60,158 nucleotides of DNA from Prevotellaceae bacterium UBA6417 (GTDB lineage Bacteria; Bacteroidota; Bacteroidia; Bacteroidales; Bacteroidaceae), in assembly GCA_002439755.1 (NCBI GenBank), contig DJPH01000009.1, positions 1 through 60,158 of the forward strand, given 5' to 3'. Within the stretch, counting starts at the first letter, position 1; the number at the start of each line of letters is the position of its first letter. Positions 44,137 through 52,771 of this stretch are shown one piece after another. The notes beneath the pieces were generated by a model. It was given only the letters and a program-made list of their open reading frames with translations, had not been told where the DNA came from and did not search any database. Made by a program: the position numbers and the translations under genes.

Positions 44137-44657
44137 TGTTCAGGAATAGGAAGCCCCAGTTTTTGCAATGGAATATAATTAAAATAGTACTGACATCCAA
44201 CACTTATGACATAATCTAATACATCCTTATATTTAGACTGTCTAAACCATTCATCCAATATATAGACATATTCAACCTCCATATTTAATTGAAACAATAA
44301 CTTTTGGTATTGTTTCTTCTTGAAGTCACAAGTTTGTAATTTTTCATCAACACTACCTGCTTTGTGTTGAGTCTTGACCTCCAATATAAACATTGTATTG
44401 TTTACAATGACATAAATGGCATTGTCTGGAAGTAATTGCCTTGAGAGATGCTTTCTCCACTCAACCCCTTTTGTTCTTAAATATTCATAGAAAGCGTATT
44501 TTTTTAAAATATATGCAACACATTTGCCCTTATACAAGATCTCAGTTCCGTCAATTGAGTAGTTCTTTTGCGCAACAATAAATGTTGCAACATCTACTTT
44601 CCCTTCATATACTAACCCTGTTATGGTATTGCCGCCACCTGTCCCGCCATTCTTCAT
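44133..44657 (-). CDS. Small PD-(D/E)XK nuclease-like protein in the R-M operon
   Basis: This 174-residue protein has no counterpart in the classical DpnII operon. A PD-(D/E)XK-type motif is visible: Pro77-Asp78, 14 residues, then Glu93-Val-Lys95 (FILEVKTQ). The Gly-rich start GGTGGGNTITGL resembles the N-terminal GGxNTxTGxxxE signature of some type II endonucleases. It overlaps its neighbours by 4 bases on both sides (ATGA type), so translation is coupled. It may be a second endonuclease, a nicking or specificity accessory, or part of a heteromeric enzyme. I cannot name the family. Confidence 0.7.
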   Translation of the reverse strand: MKNGGTGGGNTITGLVYEGKVDVATFIVAQKNYSIDGTEILYKGKCVAYILKKYAFYEYLRTKGVEWRKHLSRQLLPDNAIYVIVNNTMFILEVKTQHKAGSVDEKLQTCDFKKKQYQKLLFQLNMEVEYVYILDEWFRQSKYKDVLDYVISVGCQYYFNYIPLQKLGLPIPEQ

Positions 44658-45481
44658 AAACTCATGGTTTTAATAAATTCATTGACAGATGTTAGATTGT
44701 ACACGCTTGGGATGATTCCGTATGCCTCTTGTAATTTATTTTTTGCAGATTTCCAACCGATACCATCAGTAATCCAAACAAACTCGAAACCTGCCACGGA
44801 ATTTATCTTCGGTGCAATGTCTGAATAAGAGCGTGCCACTTCATTAAGTTTTGAACCGCCGCCACTATTATAGAAGTTAACTTCTATAAGGTAAACCTTT
44901 GATGGAGTCTCGACAACAAAGTCAAAACGCTTTTCGTCATCTCCCAATACTTCTGTAATAGCAGCCCATTCTCTCGAATATACTTCTTTTCTGAATGGTA
45001 TGCCTGCATTGGTAAAAATGCTAGCGACCATATTCTCCATAGCGTGCCCACTTCTGTTCTTTCTTGCGTTTGTATCCAAACCTGTTTCTATGCCAAATAC
45101 ATAATCTACAAGATTCTTTACCTGTTGCGTTTGAAGAACGGCACCAAGCCCTGTATTCGTTAGAAATGTCATAACGGAATCAACAGAGGTAAACATACTT
45201 TCCAGCGGAACACAGTTACCTACAGAATTAAGAATTTTCTTTTTGTCACGAGTACGCACAGCAATAAGAATGTCCATAGCCGAAAAGGCATTCTTGTCTC
45301 TGTTCCATATAATTTCGACACTCTTACGCATATCGGATGTACCAATGAGACTATTGAGCATACATAGGCTCAACTTTATATCTTCAACATTCTGTGAGAT
45401 TTTATCAAAGTCACAAAAGAAATCCAATGTTTGATTAGTCCCTTTGAGTTGAGACATGAATTTATCAAATTCTTTATGCAT
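44654..45481 (-). CDS. DpnII-like type II restriction endonuclease (GATC)
   Basis: This 275-residue protein aligns well by eye with DpnII over its whole length: NLVDYVFGIETGLDTNARKN, KNRSGHAMENMV, RFDFVVE (Asp187), LIEVNFYNSGGGSKLNEVAR (Glu200, catalytic region) and WITDGIGWKSAKNKLQEA. It should cut unmethylated GATC. It is uninterrupted and keeps the expected catalytic residues. It overlaps the broken Dam-type methylase gene by 8 bases and the next gene by 4. Confidence 0.92.
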   Translation of the reverse strand: MHKEFDKFMSQLKGTNQTLDFFCDFDKISQNVEDIKLSLCMLNSLIGTSDMRKSVEIIWNRDKNAFSAMDILIAVRTRDKKKILNSVGNCVPLESMFTSVDSVMTFLTNTGLGAVLQTQQVKNLVDYVFGIETGLDTNARKNRSGHAMENMVASIFTNAGIPFRKEVYSREWAAITEVLGDDEKRFDFVVETPSKVYLIEVNFYNSGGGSKLNEVARSYSDIAPKINSVAGFEFVWITDGIGWKSAKNKLQEAYGIIPSVYNLTSVNEFIKTMSL

Positions 45482-46445
45482 AAGCCATTTGTTTTGTAAT
45501 CATATGTTGCGGCTGCAACTCATTAGACTTCAATTGATGGTCTTTTGTGTTTACATAACAATGAATCAATAATTCTGAAATTTTACCTCGTTTTGTTCCA
45601 TTTGCATTAACATTGCGCGAAGCCATAACTCTGTCAATGAAGTAGTCACGATAAAGCACATCGAAGAAATTATCCTCTTCATTCTTATCTTTGCAATCTG
45701 AGTTACTTAGCATGAAATAATGCCCCTCTGACACAACCTTGTCACAAAATTTCTTTAATCTAACTTGTGAATTGTCATTAAACGATTCCTTTGTATAGTC
45801 GTTGAAACTTGATGTACCACTAAGCGGACGGTATGGAGGGTCGAAATAGAACAAAGTTCTTTTTTGGGCGTAATGAAGAGTATTCTCAAAATCACCTTCC
45901 AAAATTTCAACACGTTTCAATAACTCACTATCAGCTCTAAGCGTATCTTCATCGCAAATCTGTGGTCGAAGATATTTACCACACGGAACATTAAACAGCC
46001 CTTTTTTGTTTACACGATACAAGCCATTGAAGCAAGTGCGATTAAGGAAAGAAGAATTTTGTAGTATTCTCTATCGGGTCAAGATTCTTCTCATTGTAAC
46101 GTTGGCGTACTGCCATGAACATTCTCACGCTTTGCTTCCATATCTTGACAAAGCATAATATCGTGCTTGAATGTCCTGTAATGCAGGGATTAATTCATAC
46201 ACGTTGTCACGGACTGTCCGATAGCAAGTAATCAAATCGCTATTAATGTCGTTGATTATTGCATGACTGATATTTGGATGCTGTTGCAGCATATAGAACA
46301 ACATAGCCCCACCGCCAACGAATGGTTCTATGTATGTCGCATTATTCCAATTATCAAAGTCAGCTGGGAGCTTTGCTTCCAGTTGTTCAATGAGTTGTCC
46401 TTTGCCGCCAACCCATTTGATGAATGGTTTTGCTTTTGGACTCAT
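45474..46445 (-). pseudogene. Frameshifted Dam/DpnM-type adenine methyltransferase
   Basis: The N-terminal part (46445 to 46125) has KPFIKWVGGKGQL and the SAM motif EPFVGGGAMLF. The C-terminal part (46022 to 45474) has FYFDPPYRPLSGTSSFNDY. Both are in the same frame, but the 100 bases between them are out of frame. Reading across, similarity moves through all three frames (MFMAVRQRYNEKNLDPIENT, then FLNRTCFNGLYRV), best explained by three single-base insertions near 46140, 46115 and 46050. A TGA at 46125-46127 ends the first part. It is either a decayed gene or a sequencing-error cluster. The intact enzyme would methylate GATC. Confidence 0.85.
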
Positions 46446-46503
46446 TATAAATCTCTTATTTCTGATTTAATTATTTCTCTTTAAAATTATTGCACATCAT
46501 TCC

Positions 46504-46569
46504 AAAAAGCCTCCCGATGATATATTCAAAGTACCTTCAGCATCACTTCCACAGCAGAGAGGGCTTTTT
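46504..46569 (-). terminator. Terminator between glmM and the R-M operon
   Basis: AAAAAGCC (46504-46511) and GGCTTTTT (46562-46569) form an 8-bp stem with partly paired inner bases and a T-run on the - strand, starting 21 bases after the glmM stop. Confidence 0.6.
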
Positions 46570-46589
46570 CAATTGTGCATTACATCGGC

Positions 46590-47978
46590 TCAGAGCAACG
46601 ACATCACCTCCTTGATCATCTCTTGTGCCAGGGCATCGGCTTCCGCTTTCGTTGCCGCTTCTGTATAGATTCTGATAATCGGTTCCGTGTTGCTCTTGCG
46701 CAGATGTATCCATTTGTCGGGAAAATCTATCTTCACACCGTCGATATCCGTGATTTGTTCGCCTTTATGTGCCGCTTTCACTTTCTCCAAAAGAGCATCA
46801 ACGTCAACACCGGGCTGCAGATCTATGCGGTTTTTGGATATAGTATAGTCGGGCAAAGAACGACGCAATTCACTTGTGGTACAGCCTTTCTTGGCCAGAT
46901 AAGTAAGTATCAATGCTATGCCGACCAGCGCATCGCGTCCGTAATGAGCTTCGGGATAGATTACGCCACCGTTGCCTTCACCGCCGATAACAGCATCCAC
47001 TTCCTTCATCTTTGTCACAACGTTGACCTCACCAACGGCTGCAGGATAGTATTTGCATCCGTATTTCTCGGTCACATCGCGAAGTGCACGTGTCGAACTC
47101 AAGTTGGACACTGTGGCTCCCTTGGTATGCTGCAGAATATAGTCGGCTACAGTCACCAAAGTGTATTCCTCACCATACATTTCACCGTTTTCGCAAAACA
47201 AGGCCAGTCTGTCTACATCGGGGTCAACAACGAAGCCGATGTCGAAACCGCCCTGCTTCATCAAGGCTTTCAGGTCACCGAGGTTTTTCTCCAGCGGTTC
47301 CGGATTGTGTTGGAAATCACCGGTAGGTTCCAGATAAAGGCCGGTCACATCCTTAACGCCTATCTGCTCAAGAAACTTAGGTAATATGATGCCGCCGACC
47401 GAATTGACTGTATCAATGGCCACACGGAAGCCGGCCTTTCTGATGGCCTCTACATCAACAAGCTTCAGGCTCTTTACCAAATCTATGTGCTTTTGGTCAT
47501 AGGTTGAGTCTTGCGTATATTTCCCTATGTGGTCAACATCGGCATATTCAAAGTTTGCTTCGTCTTCTGCCAGTCTGATTACTTCGTTGGCTTCGTCTTT
47601 GTTAAGGAACTCTCCGTGCTCGTTCAAGAGTTTCAAGGCATTCCACTGACGCGGGTTGTGGCTGGCAGTCAATATCAGACCGCCGCAAGCCTTTGCCATG
47701 GTCACGGCAAGCTCTGTGGTAGGGGTTGATGCAAGTCCGATATCAAGGACATCGTAGCCAAGTCCCATCAAGGTGCCGCAGACTACTTTTGATACCATAT
47801 CACCCGAAATGCGCGCATCGCGCCCTACAACAATCAAATTGGCATCGGCTCCACATGCCTTGCGACGCTGCAGGGCATAAGCACTCACAAACTTAACTAT
47901 ATCCAACGGATTCAGTGTATCTCCTGTTTTTCCACCTATGGTTCCGCGAAAACCTGAAATTGTTTTGATTAAAGTCAT
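46590..47978 (-). CDS. glmM: Phosphoglucosamine mutase
   Basis: This 462-residue alpha-D-phosphohexomutase has the phospho-Ser loop LTASHNPRQWNALK (Ser106), the metal site VDPDVDRLA, the sugar-binding IGGEGNGG loop and the phosphate-binding RKSNTEPIIRIYTEA near the C-terminus. It converts GlcN-6-P to GlcN-1-P for UDP-GlcNAc synthesis. A phosphomannomutase or phosphoglucomutase role is the main alternative, because the RxSNTEP form varies within the family. It starts 8 bases after the DUF3472 gene. Confidence 0.92.
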   Translation of the reverse strand: MTLIKTISGFRGTIGGKTGDTLNPLDIVKFVSAYALQRRKACGADANLIVVGRDARISGDMVSKVVCGTLMGLGYDVLDIGLASTPTTELAVTMAKACGGLILTASHNPRQWNALKLLNEHGEFLNKDEANEVIRLAEDEANFEYADVDHIGKYTQDSTYDQKHIDLVKSLKLVDVEAIRKAGFRVAIDTVNSVGGIILPKFLEQIGVKDVTGLYLEPTGDFQHNPEPLEKNLGDLKALMKQGGFDIGFVVDPDVDRLALFCENGEMYGEEYTLVTVADYILQHTKGATVSNLSSTRALRDVTEKYGCKYYPAAVGEVNVVTKMKEVDAVIGGEGNGGVIYPEAHYGRDALVGIALILTYLAKKGCTTSELRRSLPDYTISKNRIDLQPGVDVDALLEKVKAAHKGEQITDIDGVKIDFPDKWIHLRKSNTEPIIRIYTEAATKAEADALAQEMIKEVMSLL

Positions 47979-47986
47979 GTTCTTAG

Positions 47987-49318
47987 TTATTTTAGTTTTG
48001 TTATCTCTTCATTAATCCACCTAATGGTTGCCGTCATGTCCTTGGCGGGCAATTGGAGCTGCCGTTTTGACTTGACACCATCACCGAAGTAACCTCCGGT
48101 CTTTAAATAAAAGCATCCTTTCTCCACACCTCCGCCATAATCGACGCGGATGCCTCTTCGTCCTGTATCATCGTTGCTGAACTGTGCCCCGGATATTCTG
48201 TGCCACTTGCGATCGCGTCCGCACACCATCACATTCCCAACTTGGCATTTGCGCATCAGATATCCTTGCGCCGGCAAGGTGTTTTCAAGATATGAGCAGA
48301 AGCCCGTGATCAGATTGTCGGTAAAAGGCCGCTGTATTGTGGCTATTTTCATCCACTTTGCTTCCGACTTGTCGCAAAGATAGGCCGTGTAACTTGTAAT
48401 GCTGTCATCATTCGTTGCATGCAGCAGGAAGGCATATGTCCTGTTACTTTTCCAAGGATATTCAAGGCTGCAACGTTTGCCTTCCTTGTGAAAACCGAAA
48501 AAGACGGTCTTTACTCCGGATCTCTTGTCAATTACCTTTGCCCTGTATTCAGGAGGCACGTCACCGAAGCTATCGTCTTTCATGGCATTCCAGACTGAAA
48601 AGGCCGCCACTTTATTGCCGTCCTTGTTGTAGCGAAGTCCCAGCATGCCACCATCAAAGCCTAACGCACAATAGTTGCCTCCACGATTGTCGCCTTCGGA
48701 AGGTATGGTCAGCTCGACATAGGCCCATTGAGCTTCGCCACAGTCCGAAGTGTCATAGTTAAGCATTACACTGGAACCGCGCAATCCGTATTTAGGGTCG
48801 AAATTCGGATTGACAAAGAGTGGCTTCACGGGAATCCCGGACAAGATGATATCGCGAATGATGACGTAGGACGGTTTGCCGGTATCCTTGATTCTGAAAT
48901 CGATGCGGACATACTGTGGTTGCCTGACATTGAGATGTCCCAGTGTGACAAGTCCCATCTTCCTGTTTGACACATCTGCGACGAATTGAGCTGATTCACA
49001 TGTTATTTCCATGCATGCACTGCCTACGACATTGAGTGCAAGTTCAGGCCGGGATGCCACCGGTATATAGACAAAGGCCGAAGCAACGCTCTGCGTGTCG
49101 TTTTTCAAAATCAGGCCGCCCTGCCCCACTACGGCCAGTGCCGTATTGCGTGTGCCGGCATCCTGACGCGCGGCAGCTTCGCTCCGCAGGGTAATGTAGC
49201 TGTTGCCCTTCATGGGCATGGCCCATTTGCCGGGGACGAATTGTGCCGCGATGTGCGGTGTCCTAATCAACATGCCGGACAGCAACATTATCTTTACAAG
49301 GGTAAAGGCTTTGTTCAT
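47987..49318 (-). CDS. Secreted DUF5077-DUF3472 protein
   Basis: This 443-residue exported protein has a signal peptide ending near HIAAQ. The first half begins WAMPMKGNSYITLRSEAAARQ and looks like a beta-sandwich of the DUF5077 type. The second half (WAYVELTIPSEGDNRGGNYC, then LGFDGGMLGLRYN and FSVWNAM) matches DUF3472, also found in secreted Bacteroidetes carbohydrate-locus proteins. Its function is unknown; glycan binding is a guess. It lies between a lipoprotein gene and glmM. Confidence 0.78.
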   Translation of the reverse strand: MNKAFTLVKIMLLSGMLIRTPHIAAQFVPGKWAMPMKGNSYITLRSEAAARQDAGTRNTALAVVGQGGLILKNDTQSVASAFVYIPVASRPELALNVVGSACMEITCESAQFVADVSNRKMGLVTLGHLNVRQPQYVRIDFRIKDTGKPSYVIIRDIILSGIPVKPLFVNPNFDPKYGLRGSSVMLNYDTSDCGEAQWAYVELTIPSEGDNRGGNYCALGFDGGMLGLRYNKDGNKVAAFSVWNAMKDDSFGDVPPEYRAKVIDKRSGVKTVFFGFHKEGKRCSLEYPWKSNRTYAFLLHATNDDSITSYTAYLCDKSEAKWMKIATIQRPFTDNLITGFCSYLENTLPAQGYLMRKCQVGNVMVCGRDRKWHRISGAQFSNDDTGRRGIRVDYGGGVEKGCFYLKTGGYFGDGVKSKRQLQLPAKDMTATIRWINEEITKLK

Positions 49319-49344
49319 CTTATCGCTTATTCAGCCGAATGTCT

Positions 49345-49833
49345 TCAATTGCCAGCAGATTTCACTACTTTGAATTTCTTTGTTACCGTTACGTATGCCT
49401 TGAGCGGGGTGTATTCATACTTCACTGTTCCTTTTGCTATCTCAGCCATCGACGAGCTGTTGCCTGCCTGTCCCGATACCGAATACTGTCCGCTGAAGGT
49501 TATCGTATATGTTCCCGGCAGTTCGGGGGCACGGAACTTGCAGGAAGGATTGGTGGAGTTATGCGGATATATCACTGCGTTGTTGTATTGCAGGGTTGAA
49601 TGGGCCGTTGGGTCGTCAAGCTTCCAATAATAAGTAGTGTTGTCGAGCAGCTTGCCCAGCTTATGCTGTACGGCGGTGGCTGTGACATAATCACCGGCAG
49701 TTATGGTTTCAGAGTCAAACACAATGTCGGAAAATACAGGAAGTTTTGATTCGTAGTCTTCTTTATCTTCCGAGCAGCTGCCAAACATTACGCATGCCAT
49801 GCATGCCATCAATGCTAAAAAGGTTTTCTTCAT
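49345..49833 (-). CDS. Small Ig-like lipoprotein
   Basis: This 162-residue protein has a signal peptide with lipobox FGSCS (Cys about 20) followed by an acidic tether (SEDKEDYES), which fits the Bacteroidetes surface-lipoprotein export signal. The rest is a single beta-rich domain (PELPGTYTITFSGQYSVSG) like bacterial Ig/PKD modules. Function unknown. It is 26 bases upstream of the DUF3472 gene in the same direction. Confidence 0.75.
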   Translation of the reverse strand: MKKTFLALMACMACVMFGSCSEDKEDYESKLPVFSDIVFDSETITAGDYVTATAVQHKLGKLLDNTTYYWKLDDPTAHSTLQYNNAVIYPHNSTNPSCKFRAPELPGTYTITFSGQYSVSGQAGNSSSMAEIAKGTVKYEYTPLKAYVTVTKKFKVVKSAGN

Positions 49834-49846
49834 ATGCTTGTTTCAT

Positions 49847-50458
49847 TTAGTATTTCAATATTCCTGCACCCTGCCTTGTCACCACGGGCGGCCTTTGGGT
49901 GCAATCCACGATGGTCGATTCTATGTTGCGTCCTGTGCCGCCATCGATTACGAGGTCTACCATGTTGCCGAACATTTCGTCTATGAGTTCGGGGTTGGTA
50001 TAGTATTCGTCTTCCTCATCATCGGGTACGGGCAATGACGCTGTCAGCACGGGAGCTTCGAGATGCTGCGTTATGTCCATGATTATGGAGTTGTTGGGCA
50101 TGCGAATGCCTACCTCTTTCCGTCCCATGAATATTTTGGGTAGCTTGTTGGCTCCCGGCAAAATAAAGGTGAAAGGGCCGGGAACATTCTTTTTGACGAG
50201 CTTGAAGATGTCGTTGTCCATACGTGTGAATTCACTGATGGAGCTCAGGTCATAGCAGATAATCGACAGTCGGTTTTTCATGGGGTTCACGCCTTTCAGA
50301 CGGCAGACGGCCTCGACTGCATGGGTTTTCAAGGCATGGCAACCTATGGCATAACGGCCATCGGTAGGAAAGATGAAAGTGCCTCCGTCGTTCAACAAGT
50401 CGGCTACGCTTTGCAAGGCTTCGTAACTGTTGTGATCATCGTAGAATTTCAGCAACAT
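49847..50458 (-). CDS. Sua5/YciO/YrdC family protein
   Basis: This 203-residue protein has the YrdC fold: GGTFIFPTDGRYAIGCHA, RLKGVNPMKNRLSII, GPFTFILPGANKLP and RMPNN. It resembles threonylcarbamoyl-AMP synthases that supply TsaD (at 10451 in this window) for t6A formation, although the YciO subgroup differs in activity. The start MLLKFYDD is chosen; the frame is open upstream through the overlapping maf gene, which is the real gene there. The 10-base overlap suggests coupling. Confidence 0.9.
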   Translation of the reverse strand: MLLKFYDDHNSYEALQSVADLLNDGGTFIFPTDGRYAIGCHALKTHAVEAVCRLKGVNPMKNRLSIICYDLSSISEFTRMDNDIFKLVKKNVPGPFTFILPGANKLPKIFMGRKEVGIRMPNNSIIMDITQHLEAPVLTASLPVPDDEEDEYYTNPELIDEMFGNMVDLVIDGGTGRNIESTIVDCTQRPPVVTRQGAGILKY

Positions 50459-51042
50459 AATGGTTCTATCTTTTTCAGTTCGTTGTATAAGCGGTGCAGG
50501 GGCAGCCCCATCACATTGTAGTAGCTGCCGCGGATTTCCCTGACCCCTATCATCCCTATCCATTCCTGAATGCCATAGGCACCGGCCTTGTCGATAGGGT
50601 GGAATGTATCGACATAGTAGTTGATTTCGTCGGGTGTGAGCTCGGCAAAAGTCACTATGGTTTCGGCATAAAAGCTCCTCAAGCAGGCGGCAGTGCGCAG
50701 TGTGACACCGGTCACCACCGAATGCTGCCGGCCTGAAAGCTTTGACAGCATGGCACATGCCTCTTCATCGGTCGATGGTTTGCCCAGCACTTCATTGTTG
50801 CACCATACTATGGTGTCGGCGGCTATCACCAGATTGCTGCCGGTCATGGCAGGCACACAGTGTTCGGCTTTAAGGCGCGACAAATACATAGGTATGTCCC
50901 TGTATTGAAGACCCTCAGGGCAAACTTCGTCAATGTTGGAGCGACCCACAGTAAAGGTCAGTCCCAGGCGTGCCAGCAGTTCGCGGCGGCGGGGCGAGCC
51001 ACTCATCAATACTATACCATAGTTCTTCAGATTGTCAAGCAT
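50449..51042 (-). CDS. maf: Maf-like nucleotide pyrophosphatase
   Basis: This 197-residue protein starts with the Maf signature LMSGSPRRRELLARLGL and has AADTIVW and GKPSTDEEA. Maf proteins hydrolyse non-canonical nucleoside triphosphates (dTTP, UTP or modified bases), cleaning the pool. It overlaps yrdC-like by 10 bases and follows kdsC by 30. Confidence 0.95.
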   Translation of the reverse strand: MLDNLKNYGIVLMSGSPRRRELLARLGLTFTVGRSNIDEVCPEGLQYRDIPMYLSRLKAEHCVPAMTGSNLVIAADTIVWCNNEVLGKPSTDEEACAMLSKLSGRQHSVVTGVTLRTAACLRSFYAETIVTFAELTPDEINYYVDTFHPIDKAGAYGIQEWIGMIGVREIRGSYYNVMGLPLHRLYNELKKIEPLCC

Positions 51043-51072
51043 TTGTTCTTGCGTTATTGTTATATTATCATG

Positions 51073-51591
51073 CTACCAGCCAAAGGCTGTCCGGTCCATT
51101 TTCCACAGGCCGCGAGCCTTGAGCACCTGCTCTATCACTTCACGGACGCATCCACATCCACCCTGGCGTGAGGATATATACCGAGACACGGCCTTTATTT
51201 CATCGGCCGCATCGCTTGGGCAACAGGGGCATCCGCAGGCTTGCATCACCTCGAAGTCTGGTATATCGTCGCCCATGTAGATTACTTCATCCGACTTCAG
51301 GCCATACTTGTCGAGCAGCCGGTTGTATACATTTATCTTCACACTGCTGCCCAAAAAGATGTCGTCGACACCCAGGCTGCCGTAACGCTTGCGTATGGAT
51401 TCGCAGCTGCCTCCGGTGATGATGGCTATCTTGAGGCCGAGCTTCACTGCCAGCTGAATGGCATAGCCGTCCTTGATGTTGGCCGTGCGGCGCGGCACTC
51501 CTTCCGAATCCATGCCTATGGTTTCCTTGCTCAGCACGCCGTCGACATCGAGCATCACGGCCTTTATCTGTGTCAAATCATAATTAATCAT
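51073..51591 (-). CDS. HAD phosphatase, KdsC-like
   Basis: This 172-residue HAD-III enzyme has LDVDGVLSKET (nucleophile Asp in DVDG), ITGGSCESIRKR and YMGDDIPDFEVMQACG. It likely removes phosphate from KDO-8-phosphate in lipopolysaccharide core synthesis. It has no cap domain. It overlaps the DUF2520 gene by 8 bases. The specificity is family-based. Confidence 0.92.
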   Translation of the reverse strand: MINYDLTQIKAVMLDVDGVLSKETIGMDSEGVPRRTANIKDGYAIQLAVKLGLKIAIITGGSCESIRKRYGSLGVDDIFLGSSVKINVYNRLLDKYGLKSDEVIYMGDDIPDFEVMQACGCPCCPSDAADEIKAVSRYISSRQGGCGCVREVIEQVLKARGLWKMDRTAFGW

Positions 51592-52402
51592 CTGTCATCA
51601 TTCTTTTCGTTGCTTTTTCCTGTTGCACCGCACATCGGATGCCACTGCTCATCAACAGGTATAATTCTTTTAGTTCCGGGTGATTGGCGAGCAATGCTGC
51701 CTGGGCTTCCATCACTGCCTTGTCGCCACGCGCGGCCGGCCCTGTCTGGGCCTCGACGGGAGTCATCGAATGCACCTTGCGGGCTGTCTGGTCAATCAGC
51801 GGCAGCATCACGTCGAAAGGCAGGCCGTTTTCGGCCAGCAGCTGCCCTGCAACGGCATAGCAATAATTGCTGAAATTGCCGGCAAAGACCGCTGCAAGGT
51901 GCAAATGTCTGCGTTTTTCCGACGAGAGACGGAACACGCGATGTGTCAATGTCTGCGAGAAGCTTTCCAACAAGTCCAAATCGGATTCGTCTGACGCTTC
52001 GATGAAACACGGTATGTCAGAGAAATCGGCTGCCACTTCTTTCGAAAATGTCTGCATGGGATAGAATATGCCATACCTGCTCAGTGACGTTCCTTCAAAC
52101 ACCTGCAGCGACAGGCTACCGGCTGTGTGGACCACCAATGCCGGCAATGGCGGCAATGAAGCAACGACATCGGGAAGCGACTCATCGTTGACACAGACCA
52201 TATACATGTCGGCATCAAGGGGAATGCCGGCCATGTTTGTGGAGCAGGGGCATTGCAACATGTCGGCCAAGGCGGATGTCGTATCCTCGCTACGACCCAG
52301 CACATAAACCACTTCGTGTCCGCTGCGCAACAATGCCCTGCCCAGATTGACTGCCAACCTGCCGGCACCTATCAATACAATCCTCATCTTTTTTGTCTGC
52401 AT
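51584..52402 (-). CDS. Rossmann and DUF2520 domain protein
   Basis: This 272-residue protein has an N-terminal Rossmann NAD(P) domain, VLIGAGRLAVNLGRALLRSG (residues about 9-28), like ProC or 6-phosphogluconate dehydrogenases, and a C-terminal helical DUF2520 domain (about 140-265). The substrate is unknown. It is the first gene of a four-gene unit (DUF2520-kdsC-maf-yrdC), with a -7 element 49 bases upstream of its ATG; a second in-frame ATG at 52387 (MRIVLIG) is an alternative start. Confidence 0.88.
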   Translation of the reverse strand: MQTKKMRIVLIGAGRLAVNLGRALLRSGHEVVYVLGRSEDTTSALADMLQCPCSTNMAGIPLDADMYMVCVNDESLPDVVASLPPLPALVVHTAGSLSLQVFEGTSLSRYGIFYPMQTFSKEVAADFSDIPCFIEASDESDLDLLESFSQTLTHRVFRLSSEKRRHLHLAAVFAGNFSNYCYAVAGQLLAENGLPFDVMLPLIDQTARKVHSMTPVEAQTGPAARGDKAVMEAQAALLANHPELKELYLLMSSGIRCAVQQEKATKRMMTDD

Positions 52403-52450
52403 ATTATGGCCTGCAATGTCACTGTAAAGGATTCATGCAGTTATATATTG

Positions 52451-52458
52451 CAAACTTA
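52451..52458 (-). promoter_or_regulatory. DUF2520-kdsC-maf-yrdC promoter (-7 element)
   Basis: CAAACTTA reads TAAGTTTG on the - strand, with a predicted leader of about 42 nt. Confidence 0.65.
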
Positions 52459-52594
52459 CCTTTTTTATTTGACTTGTCCGGCCTTTTATCTGTTTTTATG
52501 AAGCAATCTTCCCCTTTGGCAGGCAATAATGAGAAAAACGGATTTTTTTGTTCAAAAAAAGGGATTAAAAGTTTGCCATTTGGCAAAAAACATC

Positions 52595-52602
52595 TACCTT
52601 TG
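52595..52602 (+). promoter_or_regulatory. tRNA-Ala promoter (-7 element)
   Basis: TACCTTTG lies 10 bases upstream of the tRNA-Ala 5' end. Confidence 0.75.
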
Positions 52603-52612
52603 CCGTGCAAAT

Positions 52613-52686
52613 GGGGCATTAGCTCATCTGGCTAGAGCGTTTGACTGGCAGTCAAGAGGTGGCAGGTTCGAGTCCTGTATGCTCCA
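52613..52686 (+). tRNA. tRNA-Ala (anticodon GGC)
   Basis: A 74-base cloverleaf: acceptor GGGGCAT/ATGCTCC with the G3-U70 pair that identifies tRNA-Ala, D arm GCTC/GAGC, anticodon stem TTTGA/TCAAG around loop CTGGCAG (anticodon GGC) and T arm GCAGG/CCTGT around TTCGAGT. CCA is not encoded. It reads GCC and GCT codons. Confidence 0.96.
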
Positions 52687-52771
52687 CTAATTTCATGTTA
52701 GAAATTTTTTTGTCCAAGACTATGGTTTCGACTGTGTCTTGGTTTTTTATTATATCCAGCAGCCCTGCATG

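Noticed and set aside
46022..46125. Programmed frameshifting in the Dam-type methylase
   Set aside because: At least three shifts within about 100 bases would be needed, with no single slippery site and pseudoknot; decay or sequencing errors are more likely.
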